Source: Lewinella sp039816955 (lineage in GTDB: Bacteria; Bacteroidota; Bacteroidia; Chitinophagales; Saprospiraceae). From it: a DNA stretch of 64,000 bases. This document shows positions 8,868 through 16,855 of this stretch, one piece after another. Under the pieces are notes generated by a model. That model was not told the origin of the DNA. It did not search any database and saw only the letters and a program-made list of their open reading frames with translations. The stretch lies in the NCBI GenBank assembly GCA_039816955.1, contig JBCBWU010000002.1, positions 1 through 64,000 of the forward strand, in the 5' to 3' direction. Made by a program: the position numbers and the translations under genes. Positions within the stretch are counted from its first letter, which is position 1, and each line of letters starts with the position of its first letter.

Positions 8868-9776
8868 TTAAAATTCTTCTTCTGTCATTTCATTATTCAA
8901 GGCAGCTCCTGCAATCGTACCTGCTGCAACCGCATGCGAAACAGCTCTTAGGGGACTTGAATTATCGCCACAGGCGTAAATGCCATTTACCGTTGTTTTT
9001 TGAAACATGCTTACGGTCAGTAGGTCCTGTTCTGAAAACTCACAACCAAGTTGTTCCGGAATTTTGCAATGTTGCTCAAAATCGGGTCGTGCATAAATAG
9101 CAGTGAGATCGAAGGTGGATTGGTCTTTGAAAACAACTTGCTGCAGACCACCTTTTTCGTGCTTAAAGGAGCCGATTTCTTTTTCAACTACCGTAATGCC
9201 ATGCTTCCCAATTCTTTCCGTTTGTTCTGCCGTCAGCGTCGATTTTCCGTTGGTAAAAATGGTAAGATCGCCGGTCCAGTTGCGAATGAGTTGGGCATAA
9301 TGAAACGCAATGTCCCCATTAGCTAAGATTCCGGTCTTTTCATTCTTTACCTCGTAGCCATGACAATACGGACAATGAATTACAGAAATGCCCCAACATG
9401 CTGAAAAGCCGCCAATGTCAGGCATTATGTCCTTGACGCCAGTGGCAAAGACGAGCTTCTTGGCGGTGAAAGTTTCCTCTTTTTGCGTGGTGATGGTAAA
9501 TCCATTTTCCGTTTTCTTCCCGCTAATTGCTTTGCCATGTAGGAAACGTATGGTATCGTAATTGAGGACTTGTGCCTTGGCTTTTTCAGCAATAGCAGCT
9601 GGTTGCTCACCATCTTGCGTGATGAAATTATGCGAATGTGGCGTCTGCCTATTGCAAGGTAATCCGCTGTCTATAATGAGAATGTTTCGCAAAGATCGGC
9701 CCAAGGCCATTGCGGCGGAAAGGCCTGAATAGCTTCCTCCTACAATAATCACGTCAAAACCATTGTTACTTTTCAT
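8868..9776 (-). CDS. Thioredoxin-reductase-like FAD/NAD(P) oxidoreductase
   Basis: The 302-residue flavoprotein has an N-terminal FAD motif (VIIVGGSYSGLSAAMALGR, residues ~9-28), a redox-active CPYCHGYE motif near residue 135, and a C-terminal FAD site (GIYACGDNSSPLRAVSHAVAAGTIAGAALN). Length and order match the two-domain thioredoxin-reductase-like family; the CPYC motif is kept, so disulfide chemistry is possible. The partner is unknown. Members without a dedicated thioredoxin are found in several stress operons. It lies 63 bases beyond the small minus-strand gene at 9840-10049, in line with the DUF1826 gene, so it may be a distal part of that metal-regulated transcript. Confidence 0.85.
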   Translation of the reverse strand: MKSNNGFDVIIVGGSYSGLSAAMALGRSLRNILIIDSGLPCNRQTPHSHNFITQDGEQPAAIAEKAKAQVLNYDTIRFLHGKAISGKKTENGFTITTQKEETFTAKKLVFATGVKDIMPDIGGFSACWGISVIHCPYCHGYEVKNEKTGILANGDIAFHYAQLIRNWTGDLTIFTNGKSTLTAEQTERIGKHGITVVEKEIGSFKHEKGGLQQVVFKDQSTFDLTAIYARPDFEQHCKIPEQLGCEFSEQDLLTVSMFQKTTVNGIYACGDNSSPLRAVSHAVAAGTIAGAALNNEMTEEEF

Positions 9777-9839
9777 TTGGTCTTCTTAGGTAAACACACT
9801 TTGGGTGAGGAAGGCAGAAGCCAGTTGATCCGTAATGGA

Positions 9840-10049
9840 TTAGGCAGATTGGCTAGCCTCAGCTTGCTTCAACCATTTGATAATATTCCTCAAATGTGCT
9901 TTACCGTATAGCTTAACGAATTGCTTCGTCTCCTTATGGTTAGCGTCTTGATAAACGGCCAGGCGCTTTTGCGTGAAAGTTCTGTTTAGATTGATTTTGC
10001 AATCATTAACGATGCAGTTTCTCCATTCTTCAAAAGTCATTGGAATCAT
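9840..10049 (-). CDS. Small conserved protein of unknown function
   Basis: This 69-residue soluble protein (MTFEEWRNCIVNDCKINLNRTF at the start, then FVKLYGKAHLRNIIKWLKQAE) has the look of a conserved Bacteroidota family: Trp, Tyr and charged helix positions and two Cys near the N-terminus. An initial ATG at 10049 and a second three codons later are both possible starts. It sits 62 bases after the DUF1826 stop and before the oxidoreductase, in one direction. No function is recognised. Confidence 0.7.
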   Translation of the reverse strand: MIPMTFEEWRNCIVNDCKINLNRTFTQKRLAVYQDANHKETKQFVKLYGKAHLRNIIKWLKQAEASQSA

Positions 10050-10111
10050 CGAATCAAATTTTGGGGTGAGGTATAGCTATTATAATTTTCAAGAGGCTAA
10101 AGCAGAAGAAG

Positions 10112-10756
10112 CTAGCCCCAGAGGTTCTCCGTTTCATTGCTATCAATTCGCAGTAAGAGCCGTTTTTCTCCCTGGTTTTCAATACTGGGACTGCGGTGTA
10201 CGATTGGGTTGGCATCTGGATACAGCGCTCCTTTTAGAATAACCACATCTCCAGTATTGGCTTGTTGAATGAGATTTTCATCTAGTACGATATCCTCATT
10301 ACCATTTCCACCTCGGTAAGCTTTTTGGTTGACGGCCTCATTGGGTAGCCAAAGGGTGCCAGGGCCGGCATAGGTGCAAAGCATCCTTAGACTATTGATA
10401 TCGGTGTGAAATCTGCGGCACATATTGGTCTCTACGGTAGCTAACAACAGCCGGAAAGAAGAGATATCGGCTACTTGCCCAAATAGGCTTAATAGTTCGA
10501 GCACATCTTCTAAGAGCTCTTGCTGCCCAGGAAGCTCGGCCGCAAAGTAAGATTTTAGGGCTCCTGTTACTTCTGCTTCTGTTCCACTTGCTCGGCAATT
10601 AATCGTTTGCTCTACTACTTGGTCAAGCGCTGCTTTGGGCATGTCAAATTCCCGTTCATAGACGGCGATGTTGACCGCTGGAGCGTGAATGCTTTTGAGT
10701 ATTTGGGCATCCTTGCCGATGGCAGCGTTTGCGAAAGGGGCCTTGGTAATTATCAT
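10112..10756 (-). CDS. DUF1826 protein (metal-regulated)
   Basis: The 214-residue protein matches the DUF1826 family: NMCRRFHTDINSLRMLCTYAGPGTLWLPNEAV in the middle and a cupin-like end with GDVVILKG and PIVHRSPS. The invariant Cys-Arg-Arg-Phe-His and the terminal His suggest a metal site. DUF1826 genes are known to travel with COG0523 GTPases and zinc-dependent regulation, which fits this window because a COG0523 gene lies 5 kb away and the palindrome TGCAATAATGTTGCA lies 53 bases upstream of this start. The molecular function is unknown. The promoter region is described separately. Confidence 0.82.
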   Translation of the reverse strand: MIITKAPFANAAIGKDAQILKSIHAPAVNIAVYEREFDMPKAALDQVVEQTINCRASGTEAEVTGALKSYFAAELPGQQELLEDVLELLSLFGQVADISSFRLLLATVETNMCRRFHTDINSLRMLCTYAGPGTLWLPNEAVNQKAYRGGNGNEDIVLDENLIQQANTGDVVILKGALYPDANPIVHRSPSIENQGEKRLLLRIDSNETENLWG

Positions 10757-10783
10757 TTTCTAAACTGTTATGGAATTTGGCTA

Positions 10784-10824
10784 CGAATATAAGTGATTTA
10801 CATGTAAATGCAATAATGTTGCAT
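10784..10824 (-). promoter_or_regulatory. Promoter and metal-regulator operator before DUF1826
   Basis: On the minus strand a -33 TTG (10813-10811) is followed after 19 bases by a -7 element TATATTCG (10791-10784), one base from the Bacteroidetes TAnnTTTG. Covering the -33 is the palindrome ATGCAA-N5-TTGCAT (10808-10824). The distance from the operator's 5' base to the -7 start is 32, exactly as in the ABC operon promoter at 23.45 kb. A repressor bound here would block the sigma factor. The regulator is inferred to be the Fur-family protein at 31.7 kb. Confidence 0.7.
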
Positions 10825-10964
10825 TTGTGAACATTGTTGTATATTTTCAATCTAAATCCTATTGCATTCTTTAAAGAGCTTCCAAGCTGTCCAATACTTC
10901 TACCTACTGGATTACGACGAAGAAAATATAGGACTATGGAGTGTATTCCAAACCGTCAAGCTGC

Positions 10965-13163
10965 ATGAAACAAATTCTCACTTGGATTCTTATTCTCTGC
11001 ACACTAGGCCAATGCTTGGCCCAAATCACTTTTGAGCCTCCGGAAGAGCCAGCTAATATTCAAGCGGTTTGGACGCCTAAAGCGATTAGTATTGATGGAG
11101 AATTGAATGAAGAGAGTTGGCTTAGGTCTTGGGTTATCACTGACTTTGTGCAAAAGGACCCCGAACAAGGAGCCGTAGCTAGTATGCCTACGGAGGCAAG
11201 AATTCTCTTCGATGAGGAATATTTATACGTTGGAGCAATTTGCAAAACGACAAATGGAAGGGCTGATATCAGGACCCAAAACATGCAGCGGGATTTCAAT
11301 TATTTTCAAAATGACCTGTTTGGGATAGCAATAGATGGATTTCTTGATAAACGCAATGCGATGGTATTCCAGACCAACCCGCACGGTACACAGCGAGAAA
11401 TTTTGGTGATGGATGACCAGATTTTCAATCGGGAATGGTCGGGTTTATGGAAAGTGCGAACCCAAATTTTGGATTCAGCTTGGGTGGTTGAAATGGCCAT
11501 TCCTTGGAAAACACTACGCTATCCGCCGGGCTGCGACAAAATGGGAATCATTTTGACTAGAAATATCCGAAGTAACAACGAGTATGTGTCGTTTCCGGCT
11601 GTACCCCGTGCGTTTAATGTCTATCGAATGCCGTACGAGGCTATTTTGAGTGGGATTGAGCCGCCACCTCCTTCGGCGAATGTGCAGCTGATACCATACG
11701 CCCTCATCAACAATGATCGGACAACCGTTGACGGTGAGCTGAAAGAAGAAAGTACAGATTTTAAAGTAGGTGGTGAAGTCAAATGGGTCACTGGACCCAA
11801 TTCAGTTCTAGACTTTACTTTCAATACCGATTTTGCCCAAGCGGATGTAGATCGCCAGGTAGTAAACCTTACTCGCTTTTCAGTGCTATTCCCGGAAAGA
11901 AGGCAGTTCTTTTTAGAGGGGAATGAAATCTACAGCATGGCTGCCTGGGATGAACTACAACCCTTCTTTAGTCGTCGGATTGGACTAGATGACAGTGGCA
12001 ATCCTATCCCAATTGATGCGGGGATCCGCTTCACCAATCGAAACGAAAAACAAAGCCTCGGTCTTCTGGCTATCCGACAGCGGGAGAATGGAGATACGCC
12101 AGCTGCTAACTTCGCAGTTGCCCGCTATTCCGCCAACCTATCCTCCCAGGGCCGCATTGGAGGTATGGCTACCTTACGGCACGATGAGGCAGATGCTTCG
12201 GGCCAATCAACCACCAACCTAACGGCTACTATTGACGGTTTTTTTCGCCCTACCCAGCAAATCAATTCTTTCTGGATGCTTTCCGGTTCAACAAGTTCGG
12301 GAGGCATTGAGGATGAAGGGCTTTCGGGCGCGACCTGGACGTACTATTCCAATAACTGGATTTATCTGGGGCTGGTAGAAGCTTTTGTTACTTCGGATTA
12401 TAATCCAAGGGTTGGCTTTATTAGTGCGGATAATTACTTATTGACTAGCCCGGCCTTTGAATTCCGCTTACGCCCCAAATGGCTACCAAAATTCATTCGA
12501 CAGTACAGCCCTGGCGTTACCACCTATCTTTACAATTATTTAGACGATCTTTCTTTCAGAGAGGGTTTTGTTAGTTACACCCCATTCTCTATTGCACTGC
12601 AAAACGGCAGTGAATTTGCTTACCGGATAAGCACCAATTGGCAGTCATTACGCAACACCTTTTCCCCCGTCGGAATTGATATACTTCCTGGTGATTACCA
12701 ATTTACGAGTCACCGCATTAGTTATTTTGGCGACTTCTCAAAAAAAGTGGCCTTTAGTGGTGCCTATCGCTTTGGCGGATACTTTGACGGCAAGTTAAAT
12801 ACGGTTTCTGCTTCATTGAGATTTGCACCTTTACCCCACATCCAATTGACTGCTGACTATCAATTTAATAGGCTTATCGATTTGGGAAGAGATCGTAGCA
12901 CGGTGGAGACCCACCTTGTTGGTACAGAGTTGCGGCTAGCACTTAATCCCAGGGTTCAACTCATCTCCTTCTTACAGTACAATACAGCCTCAGAACGAAC
13001 TACGCTTAATAGTCGGTTTGTCTGGGAATACCGACCGCTTTCTTACATCTATCTGGTATATAATGATAATCGTCAAGACTTGCTTGATGCTGAAACAGGC
13101 TTTATAACAAGACGACAGGACCAACAAGGAATCTTTAAGGTCACTTATTTAAGACAGTTCTGA
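10965..13163 (+). CDS. DUF5916 outer-membrane protein with CBM9-like N-domain
   Basis: From the ATG at 10965 the protein has a signal peptide (MKQILTWILILCTLGQCLAQ), a carbohydrate-binding-9-like domain (AISIDGELNEESW, then ILFDEEYLYVGAIC, and VVEMAIPWKTLRYP) and then the long C-terminal DUF5916 region rich in alternating hydrophobic strands (LDFTFNTDFAQADVDRQVVNLTRFSVLFPERRQFFLEG is the family hallmark), expected to form an outer-membrane beta-barrel. An upstream ATG at 10941 would place the signal peptide internally and is rejected. Function is unknown in the family. The metal operator of DUF1826 lies 140 bases upstream, so shared regulation is possible but unproven. Confidence 0.85.
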   Translation: MKQILTWILILCTLGQCLAQITFEPPEEPANIQAVWTPKAISIDGELNEESWLRSWVITDFVQKDPEQGAVASMPTEARILFDEEYLYVGAICKTTNGRADIRTQNMQRDFNYFQNDLFGIAIDGFLDKRNAMVFQTNPHGTQREILVMDDQIFNREWSGLWKVRTQILDSAWVVEMAIPWKTLRYPPGCDKMGIILTRNIRSNNEYVSFPAVPRAFNVYRMPYEAILSGIEPPPPSANVQLIPYALINNDRTTVDGELKEESTDFKVGGEVKWVTGPNSVLDFTFNTDFAQADVDRQVVNLTRFSVLFPERRQFFLEGNEIYSMAAWDELQPFFSRRIGLDDSGNPIPIDAGIRFTNRNEKQSLGLLAIRQRENGDTPAANFAVARYSANLSSQGRIGGMATLRHDEADASGQSTTNLTATIDGFFRPTQQINSFWMLSGSTSSGGIEDEGLSGATWTYYSNNWIYLGLVEAFVTSDYNPRVGFISADNYLLTSPAFEFRLRPKWLPKFIRQYSPGVTTYLYNYLDDLSFREGFVSYTPFSIALQNGSEFAYRISTNWQSLRNTFSPVGIDILPGDYQFTSHRISYFGDFSKKVAFSGAYRFGGYFDGKLNTVSASLRFAPLPHIQLTADYQFNRLIDLGRDRSTVETHLVGTELRLALNPRVQLISFLQYNTASERTTLNSRFVWEYRPLSYIYLVYNDNRQDLLDAETGFITRRQDQQGIFKVTYLRQF

Positions 13164-13197
13164 AATATAGCAGATATCGTTACTGAGGGCAAGACTG

Positions 13198-13288
13198 TAA
13201 ATGGTAGAGGGTATAAGGTAAGTGGACGTAGAGATTTTAGTCCGAATACTTAGAAAGATGTCTCAACTCCTTATACGCTCTACCCTTT
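13198..13288. repeat. Long imperfect inverted repeat between convergent genes
   Basis: GGTAGAGGGTATAAGG (13203-13218) pairs with CCTTATACGCTCTACC (13269-13284), 15 of 16 positions; three more A-T pairs extend the stem outward past one mismatch. The 50-base interior holds a smaller GGAC/GTCC pairing. It sits between the ends of DUF5916 and the DJ-1/PfpI gene and probably acts as a bidirectional terminator, though a miniature mobile element is an alternative. Confidence 0.5.
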
Positions 13289-13354
13289 ATTTATTATAGT
13301 CTGGTGAGACTTGGAATAACAATAACCTGCGAAATTACTGACTCCTAGCTCAGA

Positions 13355-14203
13355 TTAATCTAGTGCCTCCCTTGCCGCCTCTCCTGCTTCCATTTCTTCA
13401 ATGATAGCATCCACTCCGGCTTTGTACATTCCGTTCATGTATTCAAAAACAGCAGGTCTGGTTTTTTCTGGGCTACCTCCTGCAAAGGGGGGCTGTGGAT
13501 CGTATTCCATATCCAGCATTACCCCTTGGGCATAATCCTCACCGGCGATCTCTGCTAGTAGAGCCAGCGACATATCCATGCCAGCAGTTACGCCAGCAGC
13601 CGTCCAGTATTTTCCATCGTTTGTGTAACGCTCGTCGACAAATGTGGCGCCATATTTACTGAGCATGTTTTCAGCATCATACCAGTTGGTTGTAGCCTTT
13701 TTACCTTCTAATAAACCCGTACTGGCCAAAATCCACCCCCCAGTGCAGACACTTGCAGTGTAAGTAGTGGTTTTATCAATATCACGAATCCATTGGTGTA
13801 CTTTTGCATCGTAGGCAGCTTCAATTGTTCCCCTAAAGCCACCAGGAATTACCAGGATATCCAGACTGTCTACGTCATCAATGGTGGTGTTAGGGACAAT
13901 CTCGATACCCATTACCGTCTTTATACTTCCGGGCTCCAAGGCGATGAATTTTCGCTCAACGCCCATGAGTTGACCTAGTACGTAATGTGGGCCGAAAACG
14001 TCAAGGCTGTTTACCCCGTCATACACCAAAAAACCTACGGTTTTGATGTCATACTCTTTAAAGGTCAACTCGTCGTTTTTATTGATTTGTGGAGTAGCGG
14101 ATGCTGTTGAATGATTATCTGAATTCTCTTGATTAGGTGTTTGCTGGCAAGCACTCAGTACGAAGAGCGCTGCCACCAAGTAGAGTAAGTTGTTGAAACT
14201 CAT
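13355..14203 (-). CDS. DJ-1/PfpI-family lipoprotein
   Basis: The start at 14203 gives a lipoprotein signal (NNLLYLVAALFVLSAC); a longer frame to 14311 is open but would mask it. The mature part is a DJ-1/PfpI (class I amidotransferase-like) domain: KTVGFLVYDGVNSLDVFGP at its start, the nucleophile Cys in TASVCTGGWILASTGLLEGKKATTNW, and GVTAGMDMSLALLAEIAG. The family includes isonitrile hydratases, proteases, deglycases and AraC-fused sensors. As a membrane-anchored periplasmic form its substrate is unknown. It lies 115 bases after the last gene of the metal operon, separated by a GC hairpin. Confidence 0.82.
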   Translation of the reverse strand: MSFNNLLYLVAALFVLSACQQTPNQENSDNHSTASATPQINKNDELTFKEYDIKTVGFLVYDGVNSLDVFGPHYVLGQLMGVERKFIALEPGSIKTVMGIEIVPNTTIDDVDSLDILVIPGGFRGTIEAAYDAKVHQWIRDIDKTTTYTASVCTGGWILASTGLLEGKKATTNWYDAENMLSKYGATFVDERYTNDGKYWTAAGVTAGMDMSLALLAEIAGEDYAQGVMLDMEYDPQPPFAGGSPEKTRPAVFEYMNGMYKAGVDAIIEEMEAGEAAREALD

Positions 14204-14294
14204 TTTGGTAAGCTTAAAGTTTGAAATAACAGATGATGGGTACGTACAGTACGCACCCTTTGGGCACACTGCCGGTCGTTGGCGGGTGCCTGTT

Positions 14295-14311
14295 TTGGGG
14301 GAAGCCCCCAA
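14295..14311 (-). terminator. GC-rich hairpin after the metal operon
   Basis: TTGGGGG (14295-14301) pairs perfectly with CCCCCAA (14305-14311) across a three-base loop, immediately after the stop of the small CxGxC gene on the minus strand. No T-tract follows on that strand, so efficiency is uncertain. Confidence 0.4.
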
Positions 14312-14317
14312 GCGGTA

Positions 14318-14704
14318 TTAAGCCAAATTGAGTTTTGGAGGACGGAAAATGTCAGCTACAAAAGAAGAAGTATAAAAGACTTCTGCACAAGCCGGATTTA
14401 GTTGACGGCCATAATAATTGGCTAATAGAAAGAAGTCAGGGGCGCTTTTTGAGTGGTATTGCACCACTTCCAATCTTTCCTTTTTGCTTGAAGGAATTTG
14501 TTCTTCTTCTCGCTCACCTGCTTTTTTCAGCTGATCAGCAAGATAGCATCGTCCACTACACATGAGAATAGGCTCATCAATATTGACACATAGCGTTTCC
14601 GCAATAAAGTCCTGATTAATCTTGAAATCAATTAAGATTCCAATCTTAGCCAGAACAGGTAGCATCATTGCTACAATCATCAATATGGAAAATACCTTCT
14701 TCAA
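14318..14704 (-). CDS. Small exported CxGxC protein of the metal operon
   Basis: This 128-residue protein begins with a hydrophobic segment (FSILMIVAMMLPVLAKIGILIDF) and carries a cysteine motif LCVNIDEPILMCSGRCYLADQLKK, a type of short exported protein often found next to metal TonB receptors in Bacteroidota. Three Cys within 16 residues could bind a metal or form a disulfide. The C-terminus has a FRPPK segment. It is the last gene of the minus-strand operon, 81 bases after the FecE-type ATPase. No biochemical function is known to me. Confidence 0.65.
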   Translation of the reverse strand: MKKVFSILMIVAMMLPVLAKIGILIDFKINQDFIAETLCVNIDEPILMCSGRCYLADQLKKAGEREEEQIPSSKKERLEVVQYHSKSAPDFFLLANYYGRQLNPACAEVFYTSSFVADIFRPPKLNLA

Positions 14705-14785
14705 ATGTATTTATTCTAGCAGGAAGGCAGATTTTTCACCCGCTATCTTTAGTAGGTAGAATACAACTCTTTACGCTGCAGCGAA

Positions 14786-15805
14786 TTACAATGATTCCGT
14801 TAGTGCTCGTTTTTGGCGCAAGCCAAGTATCAGCTGATAAATGGAAGAAAACTGCTCCAAACTGCTATTATCGTGAAGGAACCAGGTGCTGGAATTGGAA
14901 TCTATCTTTACTTCGATTTTTAAGCTCGCCTGCGCAACAATAGCCAGGCCTTCCCGCTCTAGTGCCCGACGAGTCCATAAGGCTGCTTCGCCTTCACCCA
15001 GCAGTTCTACATTTTGATCATAATGTTGCTGTATGTGGAAAGCCCCACTGTGGCGATTAAAGGTAACCCCTTCACTCGCAAACGCTTGCTCAAAAGCACC
15101 ATTGAGTATCAGGTCTTCTGGGGCACCCACTTGTAGTTCTGCTCCTTTGGGCAACAACCAGAGTCGATCTGCGCTGCGCAAGGCCAGGTCCATATCGTGC
15201 GTAGAAAGCAGAATGGCTTTATTGGCATCATGGGCCAGCTTGCGCAAGAGCTGCATAATCTCTACCCGACGGGGAAGATCCAAAAAGGCGGTTACTTCAT
15301 CGAGTATCATGATGCTGGGCTCTTGCGCCAAAGCCCGGGCTACCATGATCTTTTGGCGTTCACCATCGCTTAATTCGGAGAGAATTCGATCCGCTAACTC
15401 ATTGGCACCCGCCATTTGAATGGACCATTGGATAATTTCGTGATCCTTAGCAGATAGTTTTCCTGTCCAATTGGTATGCGGATAGCGACCTAAGGCGACT
15501 ACTTCGTAAGCGGTGAGCATGCCTGCCTGTACACGTTCGGTGAGTACAAGGCTCAATTTCTTAGCAAGTTGCCTGGCATGCATCTCATGAATGACTGTTT
15601 CTTCCAGGAAAACCTGCCCATCTAAGGGCTGCTGTGATCCAGAAAGGGTCCGCATGAGCGTTGATTTTCCTGCGCCATTAGGGCCAAGTAAACAAACGAG
15701 TTCTCCGGCCTGCAAACTCACGTTGATCTGCTGGGCCACTACCTTTTGTTCGCGGCCTTGCTGATAACCAATCGTTAAGTTTTCGGTCCGAAGTACTTCT
15801 TGCAT
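14786..15805 (-). CDS. FecE/BtuD-type ABC importer ATPase
   Basis: The protein has a complete ABC ATPase: Walker A GPNGAGKST, signature LSDGERQ, Walker B PSIMILDEVTAFLD and the switch His in LLSTHDMDLAL. It matches the FecCD-family importer ATPases. A C-terminal extension of about 80 residues (after IQQHYDQNVE) is a small alpha/beta domain not needed for ATP hydrolysis and may be regulatory. A TTG eight codons upstream at 15829 is a possible alternative start; the ATG at 15805 is preferred. It powers the FecCD permease at 16856-17935, with which it shares the operon. The substrate is likely a metal chelate. Confidence 0.88.
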   Translation of the reverse strand: MQEVLRTENLTIGYQQGREQKVVAQQINVSLQAGELVCLLGPNGAGKSTLMRTLSGSQQPLDGQVFLEETVIHEMHARQLAKKLSLVLTERVQAGMLTAYEVVALGRYPHTNWTGKLSAKDHEIIQWSIQMAGANELADRILSELSDGERQKIMVARALAQEPSIMILDEVTAFLDLPRRVEIMQLLRKLAHDANKAILLSTHDMDLALRSADRLWLLPKGAELQVGAPEDLILNGAFEQAFASEGVTFNRHSGAFHIQQHYDQNVELLGEGEAALWTRRALEREGLAIVAQASLKIEVKIDSNSSTWFLHDNSSLEQFSSIYQLILGLRQKRALTESL

Positions 15806-15830
15806 CGATTTTTGGTCTTGTAAGGACAAG

Positions 15831-16802
15831 CTAGGTTTTCTGTTCTGCGGGTTTAACCAAATGTCGCACTAGTAATCGTTCGATAGCTTCTTTTTTGACG
15901 GCTTTTCCGATGAAAACAATTTGGCTAATGCGCGCGGTGTCTGATTCCCAGGCGGGTCCGTCGGTGAGTACAAAACTGTCGCGTACCGATTGGATCACCA
16001 CCCGCGTGGGCGTATCCTGAACCTCGATGATACCTTTGATCCGATAAACCTGATGGCGGTAAAGCCGTGCCAGTTTGACTAGCTCATGGGCTAAGGATTT
16101 AAGGTTGAAGGGACGATCATAGCTGAGGGTAAAAGTGGTAATATCATTGTGTTGGTGTGAGCCATCTGGTACTACCGCTGCAATTTTGTTGATTCGTTCG
16201 TCGTGGAATGGGACGACCTGGTAAATCTCATCAATTGGGAAAATACCCTGCTTTCCACTAAGTACGGTAGCTGTTGGGTTAATACCATTTAGGGTGCTGA
16301 TCAGTCGCTCTACCTCAGCGGGCGTTACTTGGTCACACTTATTTAGCAAGACCACATCTGCACTTACCAGCTGTCGGCGAGCTTCATCGGTGGCCGCCAG
16401 GTTTTCTTCTACGTAGGCGGCATCCGCCAAGCAGATGACTTGCTGCAATTCAAAAACACGCTCTACCATCCGGTTCCCGAGGAAGGTCTGGATAATGGAG
16501 GTAGGATCGGCTACACCAGTAGTTTCAATGACCAGCCGATCGAATTCTTCTCTTCTGAAACTGACTTCCTCCAATACGTTCAGTAGCTCATCGTGCAGGG
16601 AACAACATAGGCAACCGGCCGTCAGGCCAGCGATGTCATCTTCGCCGTTCATCACCAGCTCACAGTCTACATTGATCTTGCCAACCTCATTTTCGATCAC
16701 AAACAGTCGCTCATTGGGGCGTTCTTGTATCAGGTGGTTCAGGAAAGTTGTTTTCCCGGCCCCTAGGAAGCCCGTGATTAATTGGACTGGTATTTTTTTC
16801 AT
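15831..16802 (-). CDS. COG0523 (CobW-like) metallochaperone GTPase
   Basis: The 323-residue G3E GTPase has the P-loop GFLGAGKTT (residues 11-19), the metal-binding motif CLCC (residues 64-67), the guanine-specificity motif NKCD, and a C-terminal CobW_C domain. COG0523 proteins bind Zn2+ or Co2+ and deliver it to client enzymes; zinc-regulated members (ZigA/YeiR/ZagA/ZNG1) act under zinc starvation. Placement inside an operon with a metal importer and with a Zur-like operator upstream argues for the zinc branch. Clients cannot be read from the sequence. It is followed closely by the ATPase gene. Confidence 0.9.
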   Translation of the reverse strand: MKKIPVQLITGFLGAGKTTFLNHLIQERPNERLFVIENEVGKINVDCELVMNGEDDIAGLTAGCLCCSLHDELLNVLEEVSFRREEFDRLVIETTGVADPTSIIQTFLGNRMVERVFELQQVICLADAAYVEENLAATDEARRQLVSADVVLLNKCDQVTPAEVERLISTLNGINPTATVLSGKQGIFPIDEIYQVVPFHDERINKIAAVVPDGSHQHNDITTFTLSYDRPFNLKSLAHELVKLARLYRHQVYRIKGIIEVQDTPTRVVIQSVRDSFVLTDGPAWESDTARISQIVFIGKAVKKEAIERLLVRHLVKPAEQKT

Positions 16803-16855
16803 AGCTATCGTCGATTCGCTGTTTTAGCAATTGTTAGTTTGATGGTAGTTCATCT

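Noticed and set aside
10826..10840. A possible second operator (TGAACATTGTTGTA) next to the DUF1826 operator
   Set aside because: Two mismatches and one missing base relative to the palindrome; too weak to claim.
10860..11030. A plus-strand frame reading FQAVQYFYLLDYDEENIGLWSVF upstream of the DUF5916 gene
   Set aside because: It has no start codon and runs into the signal-peptide codons of DUF5916 in another frame; no family recognised, so it may be chance.
16802..16855. TAGCAATTGTTAG before the COG0523 gene as another operator
   Set aside because: Arms do not match TGCAA/TTGCA, and the gene lies inside the operon.
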